A DNA stretch of 64,000 nucleotides from Alteromonas sp. BMJM2. Lineage in GTDB: Bacteria > Pseudomonadota > Gammaproteobacteria > Enterobacterales > Alteromonadaceae. Positions 19,837 to 30,136 of the stretch are shown here, piece by piece. The position numbers and the translations under genes are program-made. How positions within the stretch are numbered: the stretch's first letter is position 1; each line of letters opens with the position of its first letter. The DNA lies in assembly GCF_027257845.1 (NCBI RefSeq), contig NZ_JAPVOT010000019.1:1-64000 (forward strand), in the 5' to 3' direction. The notes below the pieces were generated by a model. The model was not told the DNA's origin. It did no database searches and saw only the letters and a list, made by a program, of their open reading frames with translations.

Positions 19837-21028
19837 GTGCTACCCTCCGCTTGATATTGCTCTGCGCGACGAAATAGTCGAACAATGGTGCCCACAAGTT
19901 AGCAAATAGAATCGCTAGCATCACACCTTCAGGGAAGGCTGGGTTCAATACGCGTATTAATACCGTCATGAATCCGATGAAGAAGCCGTAAGCCCATTTA
20001 CCTTGGTTTGTGAATGCAGCCGATACTGGGTCTGTTGCCATAAAGAACATACCGAAGGCAAGTCCACCCACTACAAAGTGCCAGTATGCAGGCATTGCAA
20101 ACATCGCGTTAGTATCGCTACCGATTAGATTTAGCAATGTTGCAAAGAACGCTACACCAAGACCAACACCGGCAACGATGCGCCAGCTTGCAATACGCAT
20201 GTACATGATGAATAAACCACCAAGAATAATCGCAAGGGTCGATACTTCACCAGCAGAACCTGAGATAGTACCCAAGAAGCTGTTCATCCAGTGATCCATG
20301 TTTGCGTAGTCAAGTTGGCCTGATGCCGCTTGGCTTAGTGACGTTGCACCTGAGTAACCGTCTGCTGCTACCCATACTTGGTCACCTGAAATTTGTGCAG
20401 GGTATGCAAAGTATAAGAACGCACGACCAGACAATGCTGGGTTTAAGAAGTTACGGCCTGTTCCGCCAAATACTTCTTTGGCGATAACCACACCGAAGGT
20501 AATACCCAATGCTACTTGCCACAAAGGAATTGTTGCAGGTAACGTTAGTGCGAAAAGTACTGAGGTTACGAAGAAACCTTCGTTAACTTCGTGCTTACGC
20601 ACCGAAGCAAAAAGCACTTCCCAGAAACCACCTACAATGAAGGTAGTGGCATAAATAGGTAACCAGAAACACGCTCCGTAGAAGAACATGCCTAGTACGC
20701 CTGCATTCGATAAGTCTCCGCCTAGGGCTGAGAACAAACCTGCCTGCCACGTATCTGGCAGTGTACCTGCACCAGCAGCAATCGCGTCTTGCGCTTGAAA
20801 ACCAATGTTGTACATACCAAAGAACATAGCTGGGAATGTTGCCATCCAAACCATGATCATTATGCGCTTAAGATCGATACTGTCGCGCACGTGAGTGTTT
20901 GCTTTATTTACTTTGCCTGGCGTGTAAAAGATGGTCGCCGCAGCTTCGTAAAGCGCATACCACTTTTCATGCTTACCACCTGGCTCGAAGTTCGGTTCGA
21001 TTTTTTCTAAATACGCTTTTAAACCCAT
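19826..21028 (-). CDS. nqrB: Na+-NQR subunit B (covalent FMN, riboflavin, Na+ path)
   Basis: A 400-residue membrane subunit with about ten TM helices. The FMN-binding Thr lies in [11 protein letters not shown] (around residue 233). A soluble N-terminus (1-55, with NIKR-like ends) precedes TM1, and [17 protein letters not shown] (around 200-216) is a conserved helix. It forms the quinone and Na+ translocation core with NqrD and NqrE. ATG follows the nqrA stop by 3 bp. Confidence 0.98.
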   Translation of the reverse strand: MGLKAYLEKIEPNFEPGGKHEKWYALYEAAATIFYTPGKVNKANTHVRDSIDLKRIMIMVWMATFPAMFFGMYNIGFQAQDAIAAGAGTLPDTWQAGLFSALGGDLSNAGVLGMFFYGACFWLPIYATTFIVGGFWEVLFASVRKHEVNEGFFVTSVLFALTLPATIPLWQVALGITFGVVIAKEVFGGTGRNFLNPALSGRAFLYFAYPAQISGDQVWVAADGYSGATSLSQAASGQLDYANMDHWMNSFLGTISGSAGEVSTLAIILGGLFIMYMRIASWRIVAGVGLGVAFFATLLNLIGSDTNAMFAMPAYWHFVVGGLAFGMFFMATDPVSAAFTNQGKWAYGFFIGFMTVLIRVLNPAFPEGVMLAILFANLWAPLFDYFVAQSNIKRRVARVG

Positions 21029-21031
21029 GAC

Positions 21032-22372
21032 TTAACCCTCTTTCTCTATCGTGGCCAAACAGTCGCGTAAAATAGGAGCATAGTTATACTTGCCAGGGCA
21101 TACATATGTACACAATGCCAAATCTTCTTCGTCCAACTCTAAGCAACCCAATGTCTGAGCACTGTCAGTATCACCAGAAATCAGATCCCTAAGCAAAAGC
21201 GTAGGAATGATATCTAGGGGCATAACGCGTTCATAATTACCAATTGGAACCATAGAGCGTTCAGAACCATTGGTAGTTGTTGTCATATCAAATTTCTTGC
21301 TACCACCTAAATGACCTAGGTAGGCACGTGTCACTGAGTGCTTGTCTGAGCCTGGAGTAATCCAACCAAAGAGCTTTTTCTCGTGACCTTCTTTTAATAA
21401 TGATACTTGCGTGTGAAAACGACCTAAATAACCGTGAACACCTTGTGCTGTTGTACCGTTAAGTACAGAGCCCGACACAACGCGAACGTCGCCGTCAACA
21501 AGTTCATTTTCTGTTAGTTCTGCTAAATCAGCACCCATCGTTGTGCGAACAAGGCGTGGATTCTTAGCTGCAGGACCTGCTACTGAAATTACACGTCGGC
21601 TGTCAAGTTCACCTGTTGTCAGTAACGCGCCAATGGCGATCACGTCTTGGTAATTAACATGCCACACGGTTTTGTTCATGCCAGCAGAATCTAAATAATG
21701 AATATGCGTACCTGGAAGACCCGCTGGGTGTGGACCACCAAACTCTTCTACGTCTACCGCGGCATCACCGGTTGCTACCGATGTACCTGGTGCTTTACAA
21801 ACGTAAGTCTTTCCACCGCTCAACTGCGTTAATGCCTTCAGACCATTTGCAAAGTCTTCTTGGCGCTCAGCAATAATCACAGCCGGATCGGCTGCAAGTG
21901 GATTAGTATCCATTGCTGTAACAAAAATTGAGTTTGGTACAGAATCTAACGCAGGCGATTTGCTAAATGGACGCGTACGAATCGCTGTCCACATGCCAGA
22001 TTCCACTAGGATTGATTGAAGCTGCTCTCGTGAAGCACTTGAGATTTGCTCAGCAGATAGCGTATCAAATTTAACAGCATCGCTGCCGTTTGCTTTGATG
22101 ACTACAGACTGAAGCACTCGTTTTGCACCACGATTAACCTCTACCACCTCACCCGCAACTGGTGCAGTGAATTTAACGCCAGGGTTCTTTTTATCTTCAA
22201 AAAGAACTTGGCCTTTCTTCACTACATCGCCAGCTTGGACGTGCATGGTAGGGCGCATACCCACATATTCTTCTCCCAGAATGGCAACGCGCGTTGCAGC
22301 AGATGCATCAGCAATCTCCTGCTTTGGCGCTCCCTCAATTGGGAGGTCGAGACCTTTCTTGATTTTTATCAT
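21032..22372 (-). CDS. nqrA: Na+-NQR subunit A
   Basis: From ATG at 22372 the protein has 446 residues, the normal NqrA length, and starts [14 protein letters not shown] as in Vibrio. An upstream in-frame extension of 22 residues to 22438 is rejected. Conserved parts include the EYVGMRP turn, the [11 protein letters not shown] barwin-like segment, [14 protein letters not shown] (around 232-245) and a final cysteine-containing [13 protein letters not shown]. NqrA is the peripheral cytoplasmic subunit involved in quinone binding. First gene of the operon, preceded by a 430-bp leader and intergenic region. Confidence 0.96.
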   Translation of the reverse strand: MIKIKKGLDLPIEGAPKQEIADASAATRVAILGEEYVGMRPTMHVQAGDVVKKGQVLFEDKKNPGVKFTAPVAGEVVEVNRGAKRVLQSVVIKANGSDAVKFDTLSAEQISSASREQLQSILVESGMWTAIRTRPFSKSPALDSVPNSIFVTAMDTNPLAADPAVIIAERQEDFANGLKALTQLSGGKTYVCKAPGTSVATGDAAVDVEEFGGPHPAGLPGTHIHYLDSAGMNKTVWHVNYQDVIAIGALLTTGELDSRRVISVAGPAAKNPRLVRTTMGADLAELTENELVDGDVRVVSGSVLNGTTAQGVHGYLGRFHTQVSLLKEGHEKKLFGWITPGSDKHSVTRAYLGHLGGSKKFDMTTTTNGSERSMVPIGNYERVMPLDIIPTLLLRDLISGDTDSAQTLGCLELDEEDLALCTYVCPGKYNYAPILRDCLATIEKEG

Positions 22373-22458
22373 ATGTAATTGCACTACTCTAATATAAATA
22401 CCCTTTTGCATAACCGCAGTTATCCTGCCTGTCAGCATGCAAAAGCGTACTAGTAACA

Positions 22459-22563
22459 GGTGCTAAACACCTTTTTGTTTTGATTGGCGGAACTTACCGA
22501 TAAGGTCGCGGTATGCTTGCTACGTTGCCGCAACGGTTTGTTCCTAATGCGGGCTTCTCGCCC
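22459..22563 (-). promoter_or_regulatory. Candidate structured RNA leader of the nqr operon
   Basis: Between nqrA and fabV several complementary segments cluster. GGGC/GCCC (22551-22554/22560-22563) and CGTTG/CAACG (22523-22527/22531-22535) form hairpins. GGAAC/GTTCC (22489-22493/22540-22544) encloses the latter, CTTA/TAAG (22493-22496/22501-22504) is a small stem, and GGTG/CACC (22459-22462/22468-22471) is another hairpin. This is a multibranch arrangement 87-190 bases before the nqrA ATG. An nqrA leader motif has been described in marine gammaproteobacteria (nqrA-Marinomonas); I cannot confirm identity. Pairing seen, function inferred. Confidence 0.4.
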
Positions 22564-22801
22564 TGTTTTTATTGAACAACAGTAATTGAACTATTTGTTG
22601 CGATAACTCTGATATCAAATTCGTTACTGTTGTATAAGCGAAACACCGTCAAAAGCTTCTCACTTAATATCGGGATTTTAGCATTAACCAATACCTTTGT
22701 GCCACGCAAATCACATATAAAGACAAAAATTTCGACAATTTAATGTAAACCTATGGTCTTTATCAGCTAATTTTTGCTTTTAAGGTGTTAAAGAAGCTGT
22801 A
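22564..22801. other. Intergenic region upstream of the nqr operon
   Basis: No gene is supported here. The region is AT-rich and should contain the nqr promoter; I see no unambiguous -35/-10 pair. It ends at the fabV terminator. Confidence 0.5.
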
Positions 22802-22827
22802 AAAAAGCCGCCCTCACAGGCGGCTTT
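22802..22827 (-). terminator. Rho-independent terminator of fabV
   Basis: AAAGCCGCC (22804-22812) pairs with GGCGGCTTT (22819-22827), loop of six; on the minus strand it is followed by TTT. It lies 29 bp past the fabV stop. Confidence 0.9.
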
Positions 22828-22855
22828 AAACACATTTTAGAACATTAATTTGGAC

Positions 22856-24034
22856 TTACCAACTTACTTGAGGATCCATATCCTGCTCGTAATCTACCGA
22901 CTCTATGTCAAATCCGAATAGCTTAAGAAATTCGTGATGATAGCCAGCGTAATCACTTAATTCATGAAAGTTTTCTTGTGTAACTTGGTCCCACAACACC
23001 TTAACTTTTGCCTGCGTCGCGTCGTTGGTTTCTTTTGCATCCATACGATAACGATTGGCTTCATCAAGAATGGGGTTATCGCCAAAAAGACACTGGGTGA
23101 ATAAACCGTGAATTTGCTCTATGCACCCCTCGTGCGTTCCCTCTTCTTTCATCACTTTGTAAATAAGCGAAATATAAAGAGGCATCACGGGAATTGCTGA
23201 ACTTGCTTGAGTAACAAGTGCTTTAAGCGAACTGACGTTAGCCTCAACAAATAAATCGCTATTTTTACCAATAATAGCTGCAGCAGCGCGGTCTAAATCT
23301 TCTTTCGCTTTACCGATAGTCGCTTGCCCATAAATAGGCCAGGTTAATTCCTTACCAATGTAGGTATAGGCAGTTGTCTTGCACCCTTCGGCCAGCACAT
23401 CGGCATCGCGAAGAAAGTCCATCCAGCGCTCCCAGTCTTCTCCACCCATTACTTTGATGGTATTGAGAATTTCATCATCATTTGCTGGCTCTAAAGATAC
23501 ATCGTGCACTTTGTCTTTATCAGTATCGTAGGTCTTAGTGGTATAGGCCTGACCTACAGGCTTTAAAGTAGACTTATAGGTAACGCCCGTTTCTGGGTCT
23601 GTTCTACGCGGTGAAGCAAGGCTGTAGATAACAAGGTCTACTTTTCCGATATTTTGCTTAATCTTTTCGATAGTTTCTGCTTTTATCTCATCAGAAAATG
23701 CATCACCGTTCACAGTGTCTGCGTATAAACCTTTGGCGTTAGCTTCTTTATGAAAAGCGGCGGTGTTATACCAACCAGCGGTACCTGTTTTTCTCTCCGT
23801 TGGGGCTTTTTCAAAACATACACCCAAGGTTTTAGCGCCATATCCAAAGGCTGAAGTAATTCGAGATGCCAGGCCATAGCCTGTTGAGCTGCCAATAACG
23901 AGTACGTTTTTTGGTCCATCACCTAGGTCGCCCTGACCTTGTACATATGCGATCTGTTCTTTAACTGATGCTGTACAGCCCGCTGGATGCGCGTTTGTAC
24001 ATATGAAGCCTCTCACTTTAGGCTTAATAACCAT
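22856..24034 (-). CDS. fabV: Enoyl-ACP reductase FabV (NADH)
   Basis: A 392-residue short-chain-dehydrogenase-like reductase, close to the usual 400. The nucleotide-binding loop is [15 protein letters not shown] (around 45-59). The active site Y-x8-K appears as [15 protein letters not shown], with Tyr and downstream Lys in [10 protein letters not shown] (around 226-250). ASPRRTDP is also a FabV/TER signature. It reduces trans-2-enoyl-ACP in the last step of fatty acid elongation; FabV enzymes are typically insensitive to triclosan. AAGGAAAA precedes the ATG. Single-gene unit. Confidence 0.96.
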   Translation of the reverse strand: MVIKPKVRGFICTNAHPAGCTASVKEQIAYVQGQGDLGDGPKNVLVIGSSTGYGLASRITSAFGYGAKTLGVCFEKAPTERKTGTAGWYNTAAFHKEANAKGLYADTVNGDAFSDEIKAETIEKIKQNIGKVDLVIYSLASPRRTDPETGVTYKSTLKPVGQAYTTKTYDTDKDKVHDVSLEPANDDEILNTIKVMGGEDWERWMDFLRDADVLAEGCKTTAYTYIGKELTWPIYGQATIGKAKEDLDRAAAAIIGKNSDLFVEANVSSLKALVTQASSAIPVMPLYISLIYKVMKEEGTHEGCIEQIHGLFTQCLFGDNPILDEANRYRMDAKETNDATQAKVKVLWDQVTQENFHELSDYAGYHHEFLKLFGFDIESVDYEQDMDPQVSW

Positions 24035-24285
24035 AATAATTTTCCTTATTTAAGCGTGGCGCTATTGTAATGCCGTCATTGCGATTAACAACTCGGAGCA
24101 GATCGAAAATTGTTTATTCCATCACACAGCATAACGCAAAGGAAGGGGTATTGAATATGGTCTTGCTAAAAGGCCAATCTACTGAAGATGTTTTTTACGG
24201 AAGGTACTTTTAATAGGTAGTGTTTTTCACAAAACAAGATTTTTATTGATGGTACTTTACTACACCAGATGATTTTTAGTAGAGA

Positions 24286-24314
24286 TTGGGGCGCAGCAAA
24301 ATACTGCGCCCCAA
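24286..24314. terminator. Hairpin terminator of fklB
   Basis: TTGGGGCGCAG (24286-24296) pairs perfectly with CTGCGCCCCAA (24304-24314), loop of seven. It starts 9 bp after the FKBP gene stop (minus strand). The T-run is weak. Confidence 0.7.
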
Positions 24315-24322
24315 CAGGCTGA

Positions 24323-24943
24323 TTAACCTAGAATGTCGAGTAATTCAACATCAAAAATCAGAGTACTGTAAGGTGCAATTGCTGCGCCAGCACCTTGCTC
24401 ACCATAGGCAAGATCATGCGGCACATATAAACGCCATTTTGCGCCAACTTTCATGCTTTGAAGTGCTTCAGTCCAACCTTTAATTACACCGCCTACTGGG
24501 AACTCTGCAGGCTGACCACGCTCGTAAGAGCTGTCGAATGTTGTACCGTCAGTTAAGGTGCCGTGGTAATGAACTCTAACCGTGCTTTCAGCAACCGGTG
24601 AATCACCCTCGCCTTCAGCAACCACTTCATATTGTAGACCAGATTCAGTTACGTTAACTTCGTCGCGCTTTGCGTTGTCTTCAAGAAACTTAGTGCCTGC
24701 TTCTATTACAGCCTTGCTAGCTTCTTCTTTAGCCGCTTGCATACGGTTGTGTATTTCACCGAACGCATCGCGAAGTGTATCGTTGTCAACTTGAGGTGCA
24801 GAAGCCGCAAACGCATCTTTTAAGCCAGCAACAACTGCATCAATTGCTAAACCGTCAAAAGGGTTAGATTGTAGTTGTTGGCCCATTTGGTAACCAATGC
24901 CATAACTCGCTTGGGTTTCTACTGTATTGAAAGTATCAGTCAC
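24323..24943 (-). CDS. fklB: FKBP-type peptidyl-prolyl isomerase FklB
   Basis: A 206-residue protein, like FklB of E. coli. The N-terminal helical dimerisation domain (about 1-95) has SYGIGYQMGQQL, and the FKBP domain (about 110-206) has VRVHYHGTLTDGTTFDSS, GWTEALQSMKVG, VPHDLAYGEQG and IFDVELLDI. It catalyses proline isomerisation; it lacks a signal peptide and so acts in the cytoplasm. The start is GTG at 24943 with CAGGAG at good spacing. Upstream 24944-25176 is intergenic with the divergent ppc promoter. Confidence 0.94.
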   Translation of the reverse strand: MTDTFNTVETQASYGIGYQMGQQLQSNPFDGLAIDAVVAGLKDAFAASAPQVDNDTLRDAFGEIHNRMQAAKEEASKAVIEAGTKFLEDNAKRDEVNVTESGLQYEVVAEGEGDSPVAESTVRVHYHGTLTDGTTFDSSYERGQPAEFPVGGVIKGWTEALQSMKVGAKWRLYVPHDLAYGEQGAGAAIAPYSTLIFDVELLDILG

Positions 24944-25176
24944 AATAACTCCTGAAATTAAATTACAAATGCAGTACGAATTTTAAACAACTCGCATACT
25001 GCGAGAATTTTTCTGCATTTTCCGGTGCGAGAGTGTACCACACCATAATTTATCTTGCCTTCAGCATTGTTAATAAGGCTGTAAAAGTATCAAAATGTTG
25101 TAAATTATAACCGAAAGAGGTTAGACAAGTTGCAAAGGACGCAGTATGGTTAGAACCATATATTTAGGAGGATAGC

Positions 25177-27798
25177 ATGCAAACTCATCACGATGCTGAA
25201 CTAAAAGATACCGTTCGATATCTTGGAAAGACACTTGGCGAAACTATTAAAAATCAGTTGGGTCAAGAATGGCTTGATCGTATTGAAAAAATACGAATCG
25301 ACGGCAGAGCCTCGTATCAAGGCGACGGAAAATGTAGCGAAGAACTGAAAGAAACTTTCAAAACCATGTCTGACGATGATTTACTCACCGTTGGTCGTGC
25401 ATTCGCGCAGTTTTTGAATTTAGGCAATATTGCTGAGCAAGAGTACAACGCAGCGATGAATGTTGATGCGTCGATGGATGCATTATTTGAGCACCTTGAT
25501 AAAGCCGAACTCACCACTGAGAAAGTACAAGAGGCTGTAGGCAAACTCAATATCGACCTTGTTTTAACCGCCCACCCTACTGAAGTTACTCGTCGAACGC
25601 TAATACACAAGCATAAAGAACTCGCTGACTGCTTACAGGCTGTTCACCAAGAGTCACTCAACGATGTGGATCGCGGCCAAGTAGAAACCCGTATCGCCGA
25701 CTTGATTGCACAGGCGTGGCATACTGAAGAAATTCGTTCGGTTCGCCCTACACCTGTAGACGAGGCTCGCTGGGGCTTCTCGGTCATCGAAAACTCACTA
25801 TGGGAAGCAGTTCCAGACTTCCTTCGCGAGTTAAGTGATCGCCTTACTAAAGATTACAATGTTGCATTGCCGCTTGACGCTTCCCCTGTTCAGTTCAGTT
25901 CTTGGATGGGCGGCGATCGCGACGGCAACCCATTCGTTACTTCAAAGGTAACTGAGCAAGTATTGTTATTGGCAAGAAAGCGAGCTGCAAAATTATTTGC
26001 TATCGATTTAGATCGCCTGCAGGTTGAGCTTTCAATGTACGACTGCAACGACGATGTACGCGCTAAAGTAGGCGATGCCAACGAGCCTTACCGAGCCCTT
26101 TTACGTCCGCTAGTAAGTCGCTTCATCAAAACTCGTGACGGTATTGACGACTACCTTGCAGGGAAAAACCCTGATTCATCGGATTGGATTGAAAGCGACG
26201 ACGAGCTTATCGATGCACTTATGCTGTGTCATCAATCGTTAATTGACTGTGGTATGCAGGTTGTTGCTAATGGCTTATTGCTAGACACCATTCGCCGCGC
26301 TCGCGTATTCGGTATTCATCTTCTACGCCTTGACGTACGTCAAGATTCAGAGCGTCATTCAGATGTATTCAGTGAGCTAACGCGTTATCTCGGCCTTGGT
26401 GATTACGCACAGTGGAGCGAAGCAGACAAGCAGGCATTCTTATTACGCGAGCTAGGCTCGAAGCGTCCCTTATTCCCGGCTAAATGGGATGCATCAGATG
26501 ACGTAAAAGAAGTACTCGATACCTGTAAAGTTGTGGCTAAACACAGCAAGCACGGTTTTGGTATTTATATTATTTCGATGGCGAGTGAACCCTCTGACGT
26601 GCTTGCTGTGCAGCTATTGTTGCAAGAAAGTGGCGTAAGCTGGCCAATGCCTGTTGCGCCATTATTTGAAACATTAGATGACTTAAACAACTCGCCTGAT
26701 GTAATGCGCAAGCTACTGTCAATTGACTGGTATCGCGGATACGTGAAAGGCCGTCAGTTTGTAATGATTGGTTACTCTGATTCTGCAAAAGACGCAGGTG
26801 CACTAGCCGCTGGTTGGGCACAATATCAGTCTCAAGAAGCGCTCGTTGCCATTGCTGAAGAGTTTGATGTGTCACTGACGTTGTTCCACGGTCGTGGCGG
26901 TACTATCGGTCGTGGTGGCCTACCTGCTCACGCCGCTATTTACTCGCAACCTCCAGGGTCTCTTGAAGGCGGCTTCCGTGTGACGGAACAAGGTGAGACC
27001 ATTCGCTATAAGTTTGGTATGCCAACACTTGCTAAACGTAGCTTAGGTATTTATGCCAGCGCTATTATTGAAGCAATGTTGTTCCCGCCTCCGGCACCAA
27101 AAGAAGAATGGCGAGAGCTTATTACTACTATGGCAGGTCAAGGCCGCGACAACTATCGCGCCACTGTACGCCACGATAAAGAGTTTGTTCCTTACTTCCG
27201 CGTTGCAACACCTGAACAAGAGCTTGGCAAGTTGCCGCTAGGCAGCCGCCCTGCTAAGCGTAAACCTCAGGGCGGTATTGAAAGCTTACGTGCTATTCCG
27301 TGGATATTTGCATGGGCACAAACGCGCTTAGTACTGCCTAGCTGGCTTGGCGTTATGCGTGCAATCGACAGCGTGAAAACACCAGAAAACGAGAAAGTCG
27401 TTAACGAAATGTTCAGCGAATGGCCATTTTATCGTTCGCGCTTATCCATGCTTGATATGGTGTTTCACAAAGCCGACCCACGCATCAGTGAAGCGTATGA
27501 TGAGCGCCTAGTGCCAAAAGAGCTTAAGCACTTTGGTGAAGCCCTGCGTACTGAGTTAAAAGAGAGTATTTCTTCTCTACTCGCGATAACTGGCGAACAG
27601 GACATTATGGCCAATGATCCACAAGGCAAAGAGTCGATGGAAATTCGCGCAGCGTATTTGCAGCCGCTTCACTATCTGCAAATTGAATTGCTTGACCGCA
27701 TCCGCAAAGCAGGCGATGAGTCGCAAAATACCAGCTTAGAACGCGCTATGATGGTGACGATTGCAGGTATTGCCATTGGTATGCGTAATACTGGTTAA
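25177..27798 (+). CDS. ppc: Phosphoenolpyruvate carboxylase
   Basis: An 873-residue enzyme of normal bacterial length. Catalytic His in VLTAHPTEVTRRT (around 138), QEEIRS-like TEEIRSVRPTP, the glycine-rich GRGGTIGRGG (around 575) and the C-terminal RNTG allosteric and active-site tail are all intact. It makes oxaloacetate from PEP and bicarbonate, replenishing the TCA cycle; mdh lies about 1.2 kb downstream on the other strand. A strong AGGAGG is seven bases before the ATG. Allosteric control by aspartate and acetyl-CoA is known for the family. Confidence 0.98.
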   Translation: MQTHHDAELKDTVRYLGKTLGETIKNQLGQEWLDRIEKIRIDGRASYQGDGKCSEELKETFKTMSDDDLLTVGRAFAQFLNLGNIAEQEYNAAMNVDASMDALFEHLDKAELTTEKVQEAVGKLNIDLVLTAHPTEVTRRTLIHKHKELADCLQAVHQESLNDVDRGQVETRIADLIAQAWHTEEIRSVRPTPVDEARWGFSVIENSLWEAVPDFLRELSDRLTKDYNVALPLDASPVQFSSWMGGDRDGNPFVTSKVTEQVLLLARKRAAKLFAIDLDRLQVELSMYDCNDDVRAKVGDANEPYRALLRPLVSRFIKTRDGIDDYLAGKNPDSSDWIESDDELIDALMLCHQSLIDCGMQVVANGLLLDTIRRARVFGIHLLRLDVRQDSERHSDVFSELTRYLGLGDYAQWSEADKQAFLLRELGSKRPLFPAKWDASDDVKEVLDTCKVVAKHSKHGFGIYIISMASEPSDVLAVQLLLQESGVSWPMPVAPLFETLDDLNNSPDVMRKLLSIDWYRGYVKGRQFVMIGYSDSAKDAGALAAGWAQYQSQEALVAIAEEFDVSLTLFHGRGGTIGRGGLPAHAAIYSQPPGSLEGGFRVTEQGETIRYKFGMPTLAKRSLGIYASAIIEAMLFPPPAPKEEWRELITTMAGQGRDNYRATVRHDKEFVPYFRVATPEQELGKLPLGSRPAKRKPQGGIESLRAIPWIFAWAQTRLVLPSWLGVMRAIDSVKTPENEKVVNEMFSEWPFYRSRLSMLDMVFHKADPRISEAYDERLVPKELKHFGEALRTELKESISSLLAITGEQDIMANDPQGKESMEIRAAYLQPLHYLQIELLDRIRKAGDESQNTSLERAMMVTIAGIAIGMRNTG

Positions 27799-27856
27799 TA
27801 GAAACAACGTTAATTTGATGAGCGGTCAGTTAACCGATTGACGACCTCATTATTCG

Positions 27857-27892
27857 AAAAGCCCGTACTGGATTAACAGCACGGGCTTTTTT
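27857..27892 (+). terminator. Rho-independent terminator of ppc
   Basis: AAAAGCCCGT (27857-27866) pairs with ACGGGCTTTT (27881-27890), followed by further T. It lies 58 bp after the ppc stop. Confidence 0.9.
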
Positions 27893-27986
27893 ATTTGAAT
27901 TATTAAAGAAAACTGGTATTACTCCTATTGGCAATACGAGCCTGATAACCTTAAAAGCCCTCTCCTCTTTTTTTAAAGGATTAAAA

Positions 27987-28784
27987 ATGCGCACTATTCT
28001 ACTAACACTATTTATTGCATCGTTGTCGCTAAGTAATATCGGCAACGCTAAAACTATGGAAATGCCACCAGGGTTATGGGAAGGCATTGCTGATGATGAA
28101 TTAACCTTTAGACTGCTTGAAATTACTGACAGTGATGAACACTACTTCTATGAAATAGTCATCCCGGGTGGTTTGAAAAAAGTTCGACGTACAGCCTTCA
28201 CCAATAACGATATAAAGTGCATAGAAAACCGGTGCACAATCAACACTATTATTGAAGACAACGTAACGCGAACTCTCACCCTATCTCCTTATTTAGGGAT
28301 CGGTTTTTCGGTTTTAGAATCTAGCTATAAAGGGGATGATAGTTATTTATCTCGAACCTATCGGCTTGTAAAACAGGAAGCAAAATCCACCCCCCGTAAA
28401 TTTGTTGAGAATCGTAAGCATCTCATTCTGGACGCTGAGAAGAGTTTAGTAGAGCACCCCTACGGCACATGGGTTGGCGTGATGCAGTATTTAGATAAAC
28501 CAGAGCTGGCATTACTGCAATTAAACGAGCATAAACAGGGAACATTGAGTGTATATAGCAAAGGCACCAATACATTTCAGGAAACTCAAACTCATTTTTC
28601 ACCAGACAACGTCAGTATAAACGGTAAAGTGATCGAGATTGAAGCCTCACACACTACCTTTGCCTCAAACATTCTTTTATTTGTTAAAGCAGAAGGCATG
28701 ATACACGGTTATACCTATGCCTTACATAAAGGTTATCCAGCTGGCACGGGGGAAATAAAACTGTACAGAATCAAAAACCAATAA
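27987..28784 (+). CDS. Exported protein of unknown function with two similar halves
   Basis: A 265-residue protein with a signal peptide (1-22, ending GNA). The mature part seems to contain two related beta-rich halves: one starting MPPGLWEGIADDELTFRLLEI (near 26) and one starting HPYGTWVGVMQYLD, then LALLQLNEH (near 156), each with an aromatic G-x-W start and a strand ending in a polar turn. Two cysteines near 80-85 (IKCIENRC) could form a disulfide. I know no family. It stands alone between the ppc terminator and a repeat-containing gap. Confidence 0.75.
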   Translation: MRTILLTLFIASLSLSNIGNAKTMEMPPGLWEGIADDELTFRLLEITDSDEHYFYEIVIPGGLKKVRRTAFTNNDIKCIENRCTINTIIEDNVTRTLTLSPYLGIGFSVLESSYKGDDSYLSRTYRLVKQEAKSTPRKFVENRKHLILDAEKSLVEHPYGTWVGVMQYLDKPELALLQLNEHKQGTLSVYSKGTNTFQETQTHFSPDNVSINGKVIEIEASHTTFASNILLFVKAEGMIHGYTYALHKGYPAGTGEIKLYRIKNQ

Positions 28785-28965
28785 GGCAGCGAAGCCCAAA
28801 GGATGTAACAAAAAGGCTGGATACGTAAGGGTGTAACAGACTGTCTGCTCTAAAACTGAAACGCAGTAAATGAGTGCTATGCGGGGAATGCTTGAACTGG
28901 TTGGCTTGTAATAAGCAGGCTCTCCACCGCATGGATGCGGTGGCGAAGCCTACAAGGATGTATTC
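28785..28965. repeat. Intergenic repeat element with composite hairpin
   Basis: Two related segments are present: GGCAGCGAAGCCCAAAGGATGT from 28785 and GGTGGCGAAGCCTACAAGGATGT from 28939. The second lies in a composite hairpin: CTTGTA/TACAAG (28905-28910/28951-28956), AGGCT/AGCCT (28917-28921/28947-28951) and a perfect CCACCGCA/TGCGGTGG stem (28924-28931/28936-28943). A third GCAGCGAAGCC is at 48516-48526. This looks like a family of small palindromic intergenic repeats. Confidence 0.5.
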
Positions 28966-29006
28966 ACGGCGGGCCTGCGTTTACGAGCCTACCAGTGATT
29001 TCACCC

Positions 29007-29945
29007 CTAGCCGTTTACGAAGTCTACGCCTAGCTTGATATCGCCACGTAGGCCTTCAAGCATGTCGTTTTTCGCTTTTTCTTCGAATGCGCTTAGCTCG
29101 CCGTATGGCAAGATTTCTTCAACACCGTTTGCACTAAGGCGAACTGGGTGTGCAAAGAATGCTGCGTCGTCGCTGTCGTCAGTTTGTACATAAGTGTACT
29201 CAACCACGTTCTCGCCTTGCATTGCTGCTACAAGAGATAGGCAGAAACGCGCTGCTGCTTGACCCATAGAAAGGGTTGCAGAACCGCCGCCCGCTTTTGC
29301 TTCAACAACTTCAGTACCCGCATTTTGGATACGAGTCGTTAGGCTAGCCACTTCTTCGTCAGTAAACTCAACACCTTCAACTTGTGAAAGAAGAGGTAGA
29401 ATAGTTGTGCCAGAGTGACCACCAATGACTGGTACGTGCACAGAAGCAACATCTACACCTTTGAGCTCAGCAACGAAGGTTTCAGCACGAATAACGTCAA
29501 GCGTCGTTACACCGAAAAGTTTGTTTTTGTTGTAAACGCCTTTTGCTTTAAGCGTTTCAGCTGCAATAGCAACTGTAGTGTTAACTGGGTTGGTGATGAT
29601 TCCAACACACGCATCTGGACAGTTATCAGCAACACCTTCAATAAGGTTTTTAACGATTCCAGCGTTGATGTTGAATAGATCAGAACGATCCATACCCGGC
29701 TTACGTGGCATACCAGCTGGAATAAGAACAACGTCTGATCCAGTTAGTGCACCAGCTAGGTCATCTTTACCGTGACCGGTTACTTTAACCGCAGTGGGGA
29801 TGTGGCTTAAATCAACTGCAACACCAGGAACCACTGGCGCAACATCATAAAGCGCTAAATCTGAACCTGCTGGCAATTGTGTTTTTAACAACAACGACAG
29901 CGCTTGACCGATACCACCTGCAGCACCTAACACGGCTACTTTCAT
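29007..29945 (-). CDS. mdh: Malate dehydrogenase (NAD)
   Basis: A 312-residue enzyme equal in length to E. coli Mdh. The Rossmann motif is [12 protein letters not shown] (4-15). Substrate-binding residues are in [12 protein letters not shown] (80-91, with Arg81 and Arg87), then NPVNTT and Arg153 in DVIRAE. Catalytic His177 is in PVIGGHSG. It interconverts malate and oxaloacetate. RBS AGGAGA lies nine bases before the ATG. It is divergent from argR, as in many gammaproteobacteria. Confidence 0.98.
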   Translation of the reverse strand: MKVAVLGAAGGIGQALSLLLKTQLPAGSDLALYDVAPVVPGVAVDLSHIPTAVKVTGHGKDDLAGALTGSDVVLIPAGMPRKPGMDRSDLFNINAGIVKNLIEGVADNCPDACVGIITNPVNTTVAIAAETLKAKGVYNKNKLFGVTTLDVIRAETFVAELKGVDVASVHVPVIGGHSGTTILPLLSQVEGVEFTDEEVASLTTRIQNAGTEVVEAKAGGGSATLSMGQAAARFCLSLVAAMQGENVVEYTYVQTDDSDDAAFFAHPVRLSANGVEEILPYGELSAFEEKAKNDMLEGLRGDIKLGVDFVNG

Positions 29946-30136
29946 ACCATTTCTCCTATGGGATTACTCACGTATTTAAACGGAACGTCACACTAATGCA
30001 ACGCGGGGGAAAACTCAATCACCGGATCGTCTTATTGACGTCATAAGCAGCGATATTTTGTCAATATTCATTATCATGGATGATTATGCAAACAAATTGC
30101 CTAAAGTCCACCTGTGGGGCACAATATGCGAATAAA

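Noticed and set aside
21032-22438. Longer NqrA beginning at 22438
   Set aside because: The extra 22 residues are not part of NqrA; ATG at 22372 gives the family start [10 protein letters not shown] and the 446-residue length.
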